From the NCBI RefSeq assembly GCF_011752065.1, contig NZ_JAAIJY010000003.1, positions 62,001-126,000 of the forward strand: DNA of 64,000 nucleotides. The letters are read 5' to 3'. This DNA comes from Actinomyces sp. ZJ308. GTDB taxonomy: Bacteria; Actinomycetota; Actinomycetes; Actinomycetales; Actinomycetaceae. The notes under the pieces were generated by a model, which did no database searches, had not been told where the DNA came from, and worked only from the letters and a program-made list of their open reading frames with translations. This document shows positions 35,519 through 44,720 of this stretch, piece by piece (the first letter of the stretch is position 1; each line of letters opens with the position of its first letter). The translations under genes were made by a program, and so were the position numbers.

Positions 35519-36601
35519 ATGGCCAACGACCGACGTCTCAAGGTCCTGTCCGCCATCGTCACCGACTACGTGCGCACGCGCGAGCCCGTGGGCTCCAAGG
35601 CCCTCGTGGAGCGCTACCGCCTGGGCGTGTCCCCGGCGACCATCCGCAACGACATGGCGGCTCTGGAGGATGAGGGCTACATCCACCAGCCGCACACCTC
35701 CGCCGGACGCGTCCCCACCCAGAAGGGCTACCGGCTCTTCGTCGACGAGGTCGCCCGCATCAAGCCCCTGTCCGCTCCCGAGCGCGCCGCCATCACCGCG
35801 CTCCTGTCCGGGGCGGTCGACCTGGAGCAGGTCGTGGCCCGCACGGTGCGGGCGCTGGCCCAGCTGACCGGCCAGCTCGCCGTCGTGGAGTACCCCAGCC
35901 TCAGGTACGCCGCCCTCCAGCACCTCGAGCTCGTGGCCCTGGGGCCCGAGCGCGTCCTGCTGGTCATCATCACCGACACCGGCCGGGTCGACCAGCGCAC
36001 CGTGACCCTGAGGTCCAGGGGCGGCTCAGGGGCGCGTCACGACAACGGCTTCGACATCGCCGACGTTGTCGACCCCCTCGTCCTGGAGCGGCTGCGCACC
36101 CGTCTCAACAGCGCCCTCGTGGGCCGCCGCGCCGCCGACGTCGCCCCGATCCTGGCCTCCCTGGCCGATCAGGCGCCCGCCGAGGAGCGGTTCCTGCTCG
36201 AGGCCGTGTCCGACGAGCTCATCGCCGCGCTGCGCCCCGACGCCGAGGAGAGGCTCGTCGTCGCCGGAACCGCCAACCTGGCTCGCGCCACCCCGGACTT
36301 CTCCTCCCTGGGGCCCCTCCTGGACGCCGTCGAGGAGCAGGTGGTGCTGCTGCGCCTGTTCACCTCCGATGACGCCCCGACCGGCGAGAACCGGATGCGC
36401 GTGAGCATCGGCTCGGAGAACAACGACGACGCCCTGGCCGAGGCCTCCGTCGTCACCACCACCTACGGGCCGGGAACCGGCGAGGCCGTCGCCCACCTCG
36501 GGGTCATCGGCCCCACCCGCATGGACTACCCGGCCACCATGACCGCCGTGCGGGCCGTGGCCCGCTACCTGTCCAGGTTCCTCTCCCCGCCGGAGACGTG
36601 A
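35519..36601 (+). CDS. hrcA: Heat-inducible transcription repressor HrcA
   Basis: The 360-residue protein begins with the HrcA winged helix (RRLKVLSAIVTDYVRTREPVGSKALVERY, SPATIRNDMAALEDEGYI, HTSAGRVPTQKGYRLFVD) and has the usual GAF-like dimer domain. HrcA binds CIRCE and represses chaperone genes until heat shock titrates GroE. ATG 35519 follows GGGAGGAGG. It is 103 bases upstream of dnaJ, with which it probably forms an operon. Confidence 0.95.
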   Translation: MANDRRLKVLSAIVTDYVRTREPVGSKALVERYRLGVSPATIRNDMAALEDEGYIHQPHTSAGRVPTQKGYRLFVDEVARIKPLSAPERAAITALLSGAVDLEQVVARTVRALAQLTGQLAVVEYPSLRYAALQHLELVALGPERVLLVIITDTGRVDQRTVTLRSRGGSGARHDNGFDIADVVDPLVLERLRTRLNSALVGRRAADVAPILASLADQAPAEERFLLEAVSDELIAALRPDAEERLVVAGTANLARATPDFSSLGPLLDAVEEQVVLLRLFTSDDAPTGENRMRVSIGSENNDDALAEASVVTTTYGPGTGEAVAHLGVIGPTRMDYPATMTAVRAVARYLSRFLSPPET

Positions 36602-36692
36602 GACCCGGCAGGCCCGGGCCCGCCCCAGAGCGATTCGGTCAAGCACGTGAGTAGACATCTTCAGACAACCACCGCATGAGTCGTAGCTGTAA

Positions 36693-37829
<1,137 letters not shown>

Positions 37830-37832
37830 GGG

Positions 37833-38639
37833 CTACCGGGCCGCAGGGGACTCGGGCCAGTAGTGGGAGTTCGGGGTGGCCCGGGCCCCGAAGATCGCCT
37901 GGCCCACCCGCACGCAGGTGGAGCCGCCCTCGATCGCGGCCTCGAAGTCCCCGCTCATCCCCATCGACAGCAGGCCGTCGCCGACGGTGCCGGCCTGGAG
38001 TCCGGCGTCGCGCAGGTGGCGCATGACGCGGAAGCACTCGCGCACCCGCTCCGCGTCGTCGGTGTGGGCCGCCAGGGTCATGAGCCCGCGCACCCGCAGC
38101 GAGGAGTAGGCCGGAAGTGCGGCGAGGAAGGCGGCGACGTCGACCGGCTCCAACCCGAACTTGCTGGGCTCGCCCGAGGAGTTGACCTGCACGTAGACGT
38201 CCAGGGACCGCCCGGCCGCCTGCAGGCGCCGATCGAGGGCCTCGGCCAGGCGCAGAGAGTCCAGGGCCTGGAACTCGTCGGCGAAGGCGGCCACGTTCTT
38301 GGCCTTGTTGGTCTGCAGATGACCGATGACGGACCAGGAGATGCCCAGGTCCGCGAGGTTCTCGCTCTTGCGCTGGGCCTCCTGGACCTTGTTCTCGCCC
38401 ATCTGGGTGATGCCCGCGGCGAAGGCGGTGCGCAGGCGCTCCTCGGGGACCGTCTTGGAGACCGGCAGCAGACGGATCTCGGCGGCGTCACGTCCCGCGC
38501 GCTCGGCGGCGGCGGCGATCCGGGCACGGATGGCCGCCAGGTTACGGCGGAAGTCCTCCACGGTGAGGGCGGCGGCATAGGCCGGTGTCGGGGCGGGCGA
38601 GGACTGCGGGGAGGCGGAGGCGGCTGAGGGCTCGGTCAT
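37833..38639 (-). CDS. YggS family PLP-binding protein
   Basis: The 268-residue protein contains LLPVSKTVPEERLRTAF (PLP lysine), FGENKVQEAQ-like MGENKVQEAQ, WSVIGHLQTNKAKNVA, VYVQVNSSGEPSKFGLEP, RGLMTLA, LSMGMSGDFEAAIEGGSTCVRVGQAIFG. It is the pyridoxal-phosphate homeostasis protein, which buffers PLP and affects amino-acid pools. ATG 38639 is chosen because family similarity starts about 25 residues after it; an upstream open frame runs antisense to rsmE. It is convergent with dnaJ. Confidence 0.93.
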   Translation of the reverse strand: MTEPSAASASPQSSPAPTPAYAAALTVEDFRRNLAAIRARIAAAAERAGRDAAEIRLLPVSKTVPEERLRTAFAAGITQMGENKVQEAQRKSENLADLGISWSVIGHLQTNKAKNVAAFADEFQALDSLRLAEALDRRLQAAGRSLDVYVQVNSSGEPSKFGLEPVDVAAFLAALPAYSSLRVRGLMTLAAHTDDAERVRECFRVMRHLRDAGLQAGTVGDGLLSMGMSGDFEAAIEGGSTCVRVGQAIFGARATPNSHYWPESPAAR

Positions 38640-38699
38640 ATCTGCTGACGCTAGCACCGCCTGCGGCCGCCGGTTCGACACCGCCCGTAGGCTGGGGGC

Positions 38700-39512
38700 G
38701 TGACCGCACCCGTCTTCCTGTTCACGCCCGAGACCATCGAGCCCGCCGACGCCGCCGCGTCGGCCGCACCCGGCACCATCCTCATGCTCACCGGGCCCGA
38801 GGCCCGTCACGCCGTGACCGTCAGGCGCCTGCGGAGCCAGGAGCGCGTGGACCTCGTTGACGGGACCGGCCTGCGCCTGGTGTGCGAGGTGACCGGCGCC
38901 GGCGTCGGCGGGGCCAAGGACCGCCTGGCCGTGCGCGTCCTGGAGCGCATCGAGGAGCCGGCACCGCCGCTGAGGCTCACCCTTATCCAGGCCCTGGCCA
39001 AGGGTGGCCGCGACGAGCAGGCCGTCGAGACCGCTACCGAGGTCGGGGCGGAGCTGGTTCTGCCCTGGCAGGCTGAGCGCTGCGTGTCCGTGTGGCAGGG
39101 GGCCAAGCAGGCCAAGGGACGTCAGCGCTGGCAGGCCACCGCCCTCCAGGCCGCCAAGCAGGCCCGACGGGCCCGCGTGCCCGAGGTCGAGGCGGTCCGG
39201 GACACCCGGGCGCTGATTGACTGGGTGAGATGGACGGTTCGGGCAGGGGGAGTGGTGCTGGTCCTGCACGAGGAGGCGCGCACGCCCATCAGCACCGCGA
39301 TGGAGGCGGTGCGCCTGCCCGCGTCGGGGGCTGCTCCGCTGGTGATGGCCGTCGTCGTGGGGCCCGAGGGCGGTATCAGTCCCGAGGAGACCGCGGCTCT
39401 GGAGGCTGCCGGAGCGACGACGGTGCGGCTCGGTCCCCACGTCATGCGTACTGCGTCCGCCGGCCCGGTGGCCCTGGCGGTCCTCGCCCACAGCAGCGGC
39501 CTGTGGGAGTAA
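38700..39512 (+). CDS. rsmE: 16S rRNA (uracil1498-N3)-methyltransferase
   Basis: The 270-residue protein has the N-terminal PUA-like part (GPEARHAVTVRRLRSQERVDLVDG) and the knotted SPOUT domain (LIQALAKGGRDEQAVETATEVGAELVLPWQAERCV, VVVGPEGGISPEETAAL, RLGPHVMRTASAGPVAL). It methylates U1498 in the decoding site. Start is GTG 38700. In related genomes rsmE is soon followed by phoH; here 6.8 kb of accessory DNA intervenes. Confidence 0.95.
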   Translation: MTAPVFLFTPETIEPADAAASAAPGTILMLTGPEARHAVTVRRLRSQERVDLVDGTGLRLVCEVTGAGVGGAKDRLAVRVLERIEEPAPPLRLTLIQALAKGGRDEQAVETATEVGAELVLPWQAERCVSVWQGAKQAKGRQRWQATALQAAKQARRARVPEVEAVRDTRALIDWVRWTVRAGGVVLVLHEEARTPISTAMEAVRLPASGAAPLVMAVVVGPEGGISPEETAALEAAGATTVRLGPHVMRTASAGPVALAVLAHSSGLWE

Positions 39513-39522
39513 GGCAGTGACG

Positions 39523-39738
39523 ATGGTGACGATTCCGGTGGATGCCCATGTGAAGGAAGAACTGTGCAGACTGGCAGATGAACGTGGCATCAGTGTGGAC
39601 GCGGTTGTTCGTGAGCTGCTTGCCCAGGCTCGTTGCGACGAGCGGTTCGCCGAGATGAGCGAGGCGATGGAGATGAACCCTCCCGACAGTTCCTATTTCG
39701 CAGAGCTACGCCACTGGGAGTCTGAGGCATGGGACTGA
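39523..39738 (+). CDS. Orphan ribbon-helix-helix antitoxin-like protein
   Basis: From ATG 39523 the 71-residue protein has VTIPVDAHVKEELCRLADERGISVDAVVRELLAQA, an MetJ/Arc-type ribbon-helix-helix front, and an acidic Trp-rich end (YFAELRHWESEAWD) like antitoxin toxin-binding tails. It starts 10 bases after rsmE. The overlapping ATG at 39729 opens a frame (MGLIGTHSGES) in toxin position, but no toxin family is recognisable in it, so the toxin seems lost or replaced. Confidence 0.6.
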   Translation: MVTIPVDAHVKEELCRLADERGISVDAVVRELLAQARCDERFAEMSEAMEMNPPDSSYFAELRHWESEAWD

Positions 39739-39904
39739 TTGGAACTCATTCTGGGGAGTCTATGGTTGCTGTTGGTGTCCATGCGGCAGACATGACCAGC
39801 TCCTCAGTCGAGGTGACTGTCGGGCAGTCTTGGAGTCCTGCAGTTGTTACTCAGTTCGTAACCTCTCAGTGCTGCTCACATCCGCTGTGTGGACACTATG
39901 TGCT

Positions 39905-40174
39905 TCAAGCTAGCGCCTTCTCGAGTGTCTCACGCATGAACTCGCTGCGAGTCTCGCCTCGAGCCTCAGCCTTACGGTCTAGAGCGTCTCGGTGAGAGCG
40001 TGGGACTTTGAATGCGATGGTGACAAGTTCCTCGTCTGAGATTCGAGGCCTTCCTGGAGAAATGATGAACTCTCCTGGAGTTCCGGGGTAGTTCCCTCGT
40101 TCTGCTGCCTGAGCGAGGCTCTCAATCTCCTCGTCAGTGAGTGTGGCTCCGCTCTTCGTTCTGTAGGTGCTCAT
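39905..40174 (-). CDS. Ribbon-helix-helix antitoxin of BrnT-like pair
   Basis: The 89-residue protein has an acidic front (TLTDEEIESLAQAAERGNYPG) and a C-terminal ribbon-helix-helix (LVTIAFKVPRSHRDALDRKAEARGETRSEFMRETLEKAL). DNA-binding end at the C-terminus and position behind the toxin match BrnA-type antitoxins. It overlaps the toxin by four bases (ATGA). It probably neutralises the toxin and represses the operon. Confidence 0.75.
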   Translation of the reverse strand: MSTYRTKSGATLTDEEIESLAQAAERGNYPGTPGEFIISPGRPRISDEELVTIAFKVPRSHRDALDRKAEARGETRSEFMRETLEKALA

Positions 40175-40446
40175 ATTTCCTCCTTTCCAATCTTTAGCTC
40201 CTGAGCCATCTTGTGGGTGAGTCGCATGGCATGAAATATCAATAGGCTGCTGTCATCGAGCTCCACTCCAACCATCTCGAGTAGTCGTCCATGAGAGTCG
40301 GCTCCGGCTGCTGCGTAGTATTCAGGTGGGTCATAGTTCCTTCGGCGGACTGCGATGGCGCTGCGCCAGGCCGACTCGACGTCCTCGACCTGGATGTCGG
40401 GGTGACGGCGGGTGATGCGAGGGTGAACGGTGATCCTGTCCAACAT
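40171..40446 (-). CDS. BrnT-like small toxin
   Basis: The 91-residue protein has DVESAWRSAI near residue 23, a GADSHGRLLEMVGVEL strand pair and LLIFHAMRLTHKMAQEL at the end. The same order of motifs (DVE.AW..A, G.D...LLE.V.V, iiHA.RL) appears in the 61-297 protein, so the two are homologous. The fold guess is BrnT/RelE-like. It precedes its antitoxin in the operon. The start ATG 40446 lacks a strong ribosome-binding site. Confidence 0.65.
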   Translation of the reverse strand: MLDRITVHPRITRRHPDIQVEDVESAWRSAIAVRRRNYDPPEYYAAAGADSHGRLLEMVGVELDDSSLLIFHAMRLTHKMAQELKIGKEEI

Positions 40447-40468
40447 CCGCGTAACCTTCTACGACACG

Positions 40469-40483
40469 TTTTGTTGAACAAAA
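40469..40483. promoter_or_regulatory. 15-bp palindrome between toxin and TetR genes
   Basis: TTTTGTTGAACAAAA is a perfect 7-1-7 palindrome in the divergent region between the toxin (start 40446) and the TetR gene (start 40566). It could be the operator of either regulator. Confidence 0.6.
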
Positions 40484-40565
40484 TTCTAGCACGTTCTGCT
40501 GTGGTGTCGCTTCCCAACGGGGCGGATCGCGGGCATGCTCTGTTCATGAGCGAGACGAGTGAGCG

Positions 40566-41183
40566 ATGAGCCCGCGGGGGCGGCGGCCGGCGGGGAGTCC
40601 GGACACGCGTGAGGCCATCCTGGCGGCGGCCCGCGCCGCCTTCGCCCGCGACGGCTACCAGACCTCCCTGCGCGGTATCGCGCGCGACGCCGGGGTCGAC
40701 CCTGCATTGGTCCACCACTACTTCCCGGATCGGGCCATGCTCTTCGCCAAGGCCATCATCGAGCCGTTCGCCGGCGTTCAGGCCGACCTGATGGGCCGGG
40801 CCGCCGCCATCACCGAGCTGGAGCCGGAGAAGTTGGGGGAGGGGATCGTGCGCTCCTTCATCACCCTGTGGGATGAGGCCGGCGCCGACCGCTTCACCGC
40901 CCTCATCCACGCCGTGCTCGGTCAGGGCGGCAACATCACCCCTTTTCGAGACTTCATCGCCGCCGGCATCCTTCAGCCCATCGTCACACGCTTCTGCTCC
41001 GACCGCCCCGAGCTGCGCGCCCAGCTCATTGCCAGTCAGGTCATCGGGCTGGGCATGACCCGGTGGGTTGCCCGGATGGACCACATCGCCGGACTCGATG
41101 CTGAGGCCGTTGCCGCACTCGTCGGCCCCACCATCCAGCGCTACGCCTTCGACGACCTGCCAGACGTCGCCGATCCCGCCTGA
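40566..41183 (+). CDS. TetR family transcriptional regulator
   Basis: The 205-residue protein has the TetR DNA-binding front (TREAILAAARAAFARDGYQTSLRGIARDAGVDPALVHHYFPDRAMLFAKAI) and an all-helical ligand-binding part of the TetR_C_33-like kind (ILQPIVTRF, LIASQVIGLGMTRWV). It lies upstream of an ABC exporter on the same strand and may control it, or bind the palindrome at 40469-40483, or both. The ligand is unknown. Confidence 0.87.
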   Translation: MSPRGRRPAGSPDTREAILAAARAAFARDGYQTSLRGIARDAGVDPALVHHYFPDRAMLFAKAIIEPFAGVQADLMGRAAAITELEPEKLGEGIVRSFITLWDEAGADRFTALIHAVLGQGGNITPFRDFIAAGILQPIVTRFCSDRPELRAQLIASQVIGLGMTRWVARMDHIAGLDAEAVAALVGPTIQRYAFDDLPDVADPA

Positions 41184-41218
41184 GGTCCGTTCCCACCGCG
41201 GCTTCCGGGTCGAATTTT

Positions 41219-41337
41219 GTCCACATGGGACGACTTTGAAGCCGCTTTTCCAGTGCTGATTAACTTTAAAACGCTCTGACCAGCGCAGATGTGAACCGCC
41301 TTGGCCGAGCGCTCCGTCAAAGTCGTCCCGTTTGGAC
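41219..41337. repeat. Long imperfect inverted repeat in the TetR-ABC gap
   Basis: Arms 41219-41239 and 41317-41337 match at 19 of 21 positions in inverted orientation and enclose 77 bases. No gene lies in the 273-base gap. It could be a large stem, a relic of a small mobile element, or a terminator. Confidence 0.65.
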
Positions 41338-41448
41338 AGTTTCACGCTCCTTCCTGCTCCTACGGCGCCCCCGGTGGGCCCGCCCGCGCAGGCTGATCCA
41401 GTCGCGCCTGCACAGTCCCCTGGACAGAAGGCCTGTCATAGACCTATA

Positions 41449-41464
41449 TTCATCATATGATGAA
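41449..41464. promoter_or_regulatory. 16-bp perfect palindrome over the ABC gene start
   Basis: TTCATCATATGATGAA includes both candidate ATG codons of the ABC ATPase gene and abuts a TATATT -10-like hexamer (41445-41450). A repressor bound here would block the promoter or start codon; an mRNA hairpin could hide the start. Confidence 0.65.
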
Positions 41465-42293
41465 AGGCGATGAAGGAGACGCGCCCCGAGAGTCGGGGGC
41501 CGGCAGCCAATCGCACGACTCAGCCCGGAAGACCAGCACTCCCGCGAGGCCCGCGTCGCCGGCCGTCACCACGACGGACCTGCGCGTGACCCGCGGAGGC
41601 AAGGAGATCCTCCACGGCCTGGACCTGAATTTGGAGCCCGGTACCATCACCGGCCTGCTCGGCCCCTCGGGCTGTGGCAAGACCACCTTCATGCGCACGC
41701 TCGTCGGCGTCCAGCACTACCGCGGACAGGTAAAGGTCCTCGGGCACGTCCCCGGCGCCTCCGCCGTGCGCGGCCGGGTCGGCTACGTCACCCAGGACCA
41801 GGCCGTCTACACCGACCTGACCGCCCGCCAGAACTTGCGCTACTTCGCCTCCCTGGCCGGCAGTCGGGCCCGCGACCTGGACGAGGTTCTCGACGTCGTC
41901 GGGCTGAGCGCCCTGGCCGACCGGCCCGTGGCCACCTACTCCGGAGGGGAGGCCGGGCGGGTGAGCCTGGCCTGCGCGCTCGTGGCTGACCCCGACCTGC
42001 TCGTCATGGACGAGCCGACCGTCGGCCTGGACCCCGTCACCCGCGAGGAGCTGTGGTCCACCTTCCATGCCCTGGCTGAGCGCGGTGCCACCCTCTTGGT
42101 CTCCAGCCACGTCATGGATGAGGCCTTCCGCTGCGACCAGGTTCTCCTCATGCGCCAGGGCCGCATCCTGGCCACCACCACCACCGTCGGCGACCTCCTG
42201 GCCAGCACCGGGGCGGAGACCGTGGACGCCGCCTTCCTGGCCGTCATCGCCGACTCCGAGGCCGCTCCTGCGCAGAAGGGAGGGCAGCACTGA
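41457..42293 (+). CDS. ABC transporter ATP-binding protein
   Basis: The 278-residue protein has Walker A GPSGCGKTTF, Q-loop VTQDQAVYTDLT, signature YSGGEAGRVSLACAL (the usual SGGQ.. with Gly-Glu), Walker B LLVMDEPTVGLD and switch His SSHVMDEA. It is a DrrA/NodI-type drug or polysaccharide exporter ATPase. It starts at ATG 41457 or 41460 inside a palindrome and overlaps the permease gene by TGATG. Confidence 0.92.
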   Translation: MMKGDEGDAPRESGAGSQSHDSARKTSTPARPASPAVTTTDLRVTRGGKEILHGLDLNLEPGTITGLLGPSGCGKTTFMRTLVGVQHYRGQVKVLGHVPGASAVRGRVGYVTQDQAVYTDLTARQNLRYFASLAGSRARDLDEVLDVVGLSALADRPVATYSGGEAGRVSLACALVADPDLLVMDEPTVGLDPVTREELWSTFHALAERGATLLVSSHVMDEAFRCDQVLLMRQGRILATTTTVGDLLASTGAETVDAAFLAVIADSEAAPAQKGGQH

Positions 42294-43039
42294 TGCACCT
42301 GCGCACCTACCTGGCCACCACCCGCCGCATCCTCACCCAGCTGCGCGCCGATCGGCGCACGGTCGGCCTCATCGCGATCGTGCCCGCGGCGCTGCTGACT
42401 CTGCTGTACTTCGTCTACCGCGACTACCCCGGCGCGGATCTGTTGTTCAACCGCATCGCCGTCTCCATGATGGCCATCCTGCCGATGGTCGTCATGTTCC
42501 TGGTCACCAGTGTCGCCATGCTGCGCGAGCGCGTCGGCGGCACTCTGGAGCGGCTGTGGACCACACCGATCCACCGGGCCGACCTCCTGTTCGGCTACGC
42601 CACCGCCTTCGCGCTGACGGCCGTCATCCAGTCACTCATCCTGTGCGCCGTGGCCGCGTGGGGGCTGGACGTGGACATCTCCGCCGCCTGGGGGTGGGTG
42701 GTGCTCACCGCCCTGGTCGACGCCTTCGTCGGGGTGTCCCTGGGGCTGCTGGTGTCGGCCTTCGCGCGCACCGAGTTCCAGGCCGTCCAGTTCATGCCCG
42801 TGGTCATCGCGCCTCAGCTCTTCCTGTGCGGGCTCCTGGTCAGTCGCGACCAGCTACCGCGCGCCCTGGAGGTGATCGGCGACGCCCTGCCCATGAGCTG
42901 GGCGGTCGACGCCGTCACCGAGCTGACCACGGCCAGCGAGCCGTCCGACGATTTCTTCCGATACCTGGCCTACCTGGTCTGCTTCGGCCTGGTGATCCTG
43001 GGAGTCGCGGCCTCCACCGTGCCGCGTAGGACCCGCTGA
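42293..43039 (+). CDS. ABC-2 type permease
   Basis: The 248-residue protein has six membrane segments in the ABC-2 arrangement (MMAILPMVVMFLVTSVAMLRERVGGTLERLWTTPI, IQSLILCAVAAWGL, PVVIAPQLFLCGLLV, YLAYLVCFGLVILGVAA). The ERxxGTLERLxxTP block is characteristic of ABC-2 exporters of the YadH/DrrB kind. It forms an exporter with the ATPase upstream. The substrate is unknown; a TetR gene upstream points to an inducible efflux system. Confidence 0.9.
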   Translation: MHLRTYLATTRRILTQLRADRRTVGLIAIVPAALLTLLYFVYRDYPGADLLFNRIAVSMMAILPMVVMFLVTSVAMLRERVGGTLERLWTTPIHRADLLFGYATAFALTAVIQSLILCAVAAWGLDVDISAAWGWVVLTALVDAFVGVSLGLLVSAFARTEFQAVQFMPVVIAPQLFLCGLLVSRDQLPRALEVIGDALPMSWAVDAVTELTTASEPSDDFFRYLAYLVCFGLVILGVAASTVPRRTR

Positions 43040-43124
43040 TCAGGGATTGGACAGTAACGGCGGGCACGAGGACTGTGGGTCCTCGTGCCCGCTACCTGGT
43101 TCCGGGTGGGGTTAGGGTTGCCTC

Positions 43125-43997
43125 ATGTGGATCGTCTTCGCCTGCGGCTCAGCACTTTTTGCCGGCATCACCGCTGTCCTGGCCAAGGAGGGGATCCGCA
43201 CCACGGACTCGACCGTGGCCACGGCGCTGCGCACCTTCGTGGTGCTGGCCGGTGCCTGGGGCATGGTGTTCATCGTCGGATCGCAGGCTGATCTCACGCA
43301 CCTGGACGCTCGTAGCACCGGACTGCTGGTGCTCTCAGGGTTGGCGACCGGAGCCTCCTGGTTGTGCTACTTCAAGGCGCTCCAGCTCGGCAACGTCAGC
43401 AAGGTCGTCCCGATCGACAAGCTGAGCACCGTGCTGACGGTGCTGCTCGCCCTCATCTTCCTGGGGGAGAGGGTGAGCCTTATCGGGGCGCTCGGGGTCG
43501 TGCTCATTACGGTGGGGACGCTGCTGATGCTCGACGCCGATGACCTGCGCGGCCTGCCCCGTGCGGTTCGCGACGGCGGGGGCTGGCTGCTCTACGCGCT
43601 CGGTTCAGCCTTCTTCGCGGCGCTCACCGCGATCCTCGGCAAGGCCGGTATCACTGGGGTGGAGTCGAACCTCGGCACCGCGATCCGTACCGGGGTGGTT
43701 CTAGTGATGGCCTGGCTGATGGTTGCCATCACCGGGAAGCTCCACGAGGTCCGCAGTGTGCCGCGCGGGGAGCTCGGCTTCGTCCTGGCCTCCGGGGCTG
43801 CGACGTGCGCCTCGTGGCTCTGCTACTACCGGGCTCTCCAGGACGGCCCCGCCAGCGTGGTCGTCCCCATCGACAAGCTGAGCGTGCTCGTGACCGTCCT
43901 CTTCTCCGCCCTTGTCCTGCGAGAGGTTGTCGGTAAGCGCTACCTTGTTGGGCTAGCCCTGCTCATCGGTGGGACTCTCGCGATGGTGGTTCTCTGA
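43125..43997 (+). CDS. EamA/DMT superfamily transporter
   Basis: The 290-residue protein has ten membrane segments made of two EamA repeats. Each ends with the same block: ASWLCYFKALQLGNVSKVVPIDKLSTVLTVL in the first and ASWLCYYRALQDGPASVVVPIDKLSVLVTVL in the second. Relatives move amino acids, sugars or drugs. About 700 bases downstream lies a decayed copy of its second half, showing a recent tandem duplication. Confidence 0.9.
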   Translation: MWIVFACGSALFAGITAVLAKEGIRTTDSTVATALRTFVVLAGAWGMVFIVGSQADLTHLDARSTGLLVLSGLATGASWLCYFKALQLGNVSKVVPIDKLSTVLTVLLALIFLGERVSLIGALGVVLITVGTLLMLDADDLRGLPRAVRDGGGWLLYALGSAFFAALTAILGKAGITGVESNLGTAIRTGVVLVMAWLMVAITGKLHEVRSVPRGELGFVLASGAATCASWLCYYRALQDGPASVVVPIDKLSVLVTVLFSALVLREVVGKRYLVGLALLIGGTLAMVVL

Positions 43998-44058
43998 GTC
44001 CTTGCAACCAAGAGCCTCGATGCCGGAGTGAGGAAGAACCGGTCGCTGGGACCTTGGT

Positions 44059-44189
44059 ACTTGGTGCCTCCACTTAGTGTCTTAGTGCCTCGTCTTGGTG
44101 CCCTGACTTAGTAACTTAGTGCTTCGACTTGGTGCCTTGTGGAGCCGACTTACAGACTCAACTTAGTGATCCGACTTGATGACTTGGTG
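44059..44189 (+). repeat. Degenerate direct-repeat array of ACTTRGTG
   Basis: Eleven copies of ACTTAGTG, ACTTGGTG or close variants start at about 44059, 44073, 44081, 44094, 44106, 44114, 44127, 44149, 44161, 44174 and 44182. Gaps alternate around 8 and 13 bases, a period near 21. The array is non-coding. It resembles iterons in form, but no replication gene is adjacent. Confidence 0.7.
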
Positions 44190-44291
44190 ACTCAACACGC
44201 TGACTGATCTCTGCAGAACCGTGCCTGGGTGGGTATACCGCTGCCTTCATGCGATCGAACCAATACCTCGCTGGTCGACATACCCAGGCCG

Positions 44292-44322
44292 GACGGTAGA
44301 CAACATCCTGTTGTCTACCGTC
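44292..44322. terminator. Hairpin upstream of the EamA remnant
   Basis: GACGGTAGACAACA (44292-44305) pairs perfectly with 44309-44322 over a 3-base loop. It may be the terminator of the intact EamA gene displaced by the duplication. No T tract. Confidence 0.5.
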
Positions 44323-44330
44323 TACTTAAT

Positions 44331-44703
44331 TTGCTTACGGCTCAGCCTTCTTCACTGCGTTCTCCGCGATCTTCGGCAACACCTGCGTCGCTGGATAGCG
44401 GGGTGAACCTTGGTACTGCGATTCGTACCGGGGTGGTGCTGGTGATGGCCTGGGTGATGGTTGCCGTCACCGGGAAGCTCCACGAGGTTCGCAGTGTGCC
44501 GTGTGGGGAGCTCGGCTTCGTTCTGGCGTCCGGGGCTGCGACGTGCGCCTCCTGACTCTGCTACTACCGGGCCCTCCAGCTCGGCAATGTCAGCAAGGTC
44601 GTCCCCATCGACAAACTGAGTGTGCTCGTCACTGTCCTCTCATCCGTCTTCGTCCTGCGGGAAGCCGTCAGGAGACGTTACCTCGTCATGCTGAGAACGC
44701 CGT
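44331..44703 (+). pseudogene. Decayed copy of the second half of the EamA gene
   Basis: Positions 44404-44690 closely match 43671-43960 of the intact transporter (NLGTAIRTGVVLVMAW, GKLHEVRSVPCGELGFVLASGAATCAS, then YRALQLGNVSKVVPIDKLSVLVTVL). TGG of the ASWLCYY block is TGA here, the front is frameshifted and there is no start. The LQLGNVSKVVPIDK stretch matches the first EamA repeat rather than the second, so the copy looks like a recombinant of both halves. Confidence 0.88.
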
Positions 44704-44720
44704 AGGTGAAATAGTTTATA

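Larger units (their letters stand above)
43998..44330. other. Gene-free stretch with iteron-like array and hairpin
   Basis: No coding frame with character is seen. The region holds a degenerate direct-repeat array (44059-44189) and a perfect hairpin (44292-44322). It lies between the intact EamA gene and its decayed partial copy. Confidence 0.6.

Noticed and set aside
39729-39995. An 88-codon frame after the orphan antitoxin
   Set aside because: No motif, no ribosome-binding site, and its end overlaps the antitoxin gene on the other strand; mentioned only as a possible toxin relic.
44059-44189. Direct repeats as a CRISPR array
   Set aside because: Eight-base degenerate units with 0-14 base gaps are far too short, and no cas gene is present.
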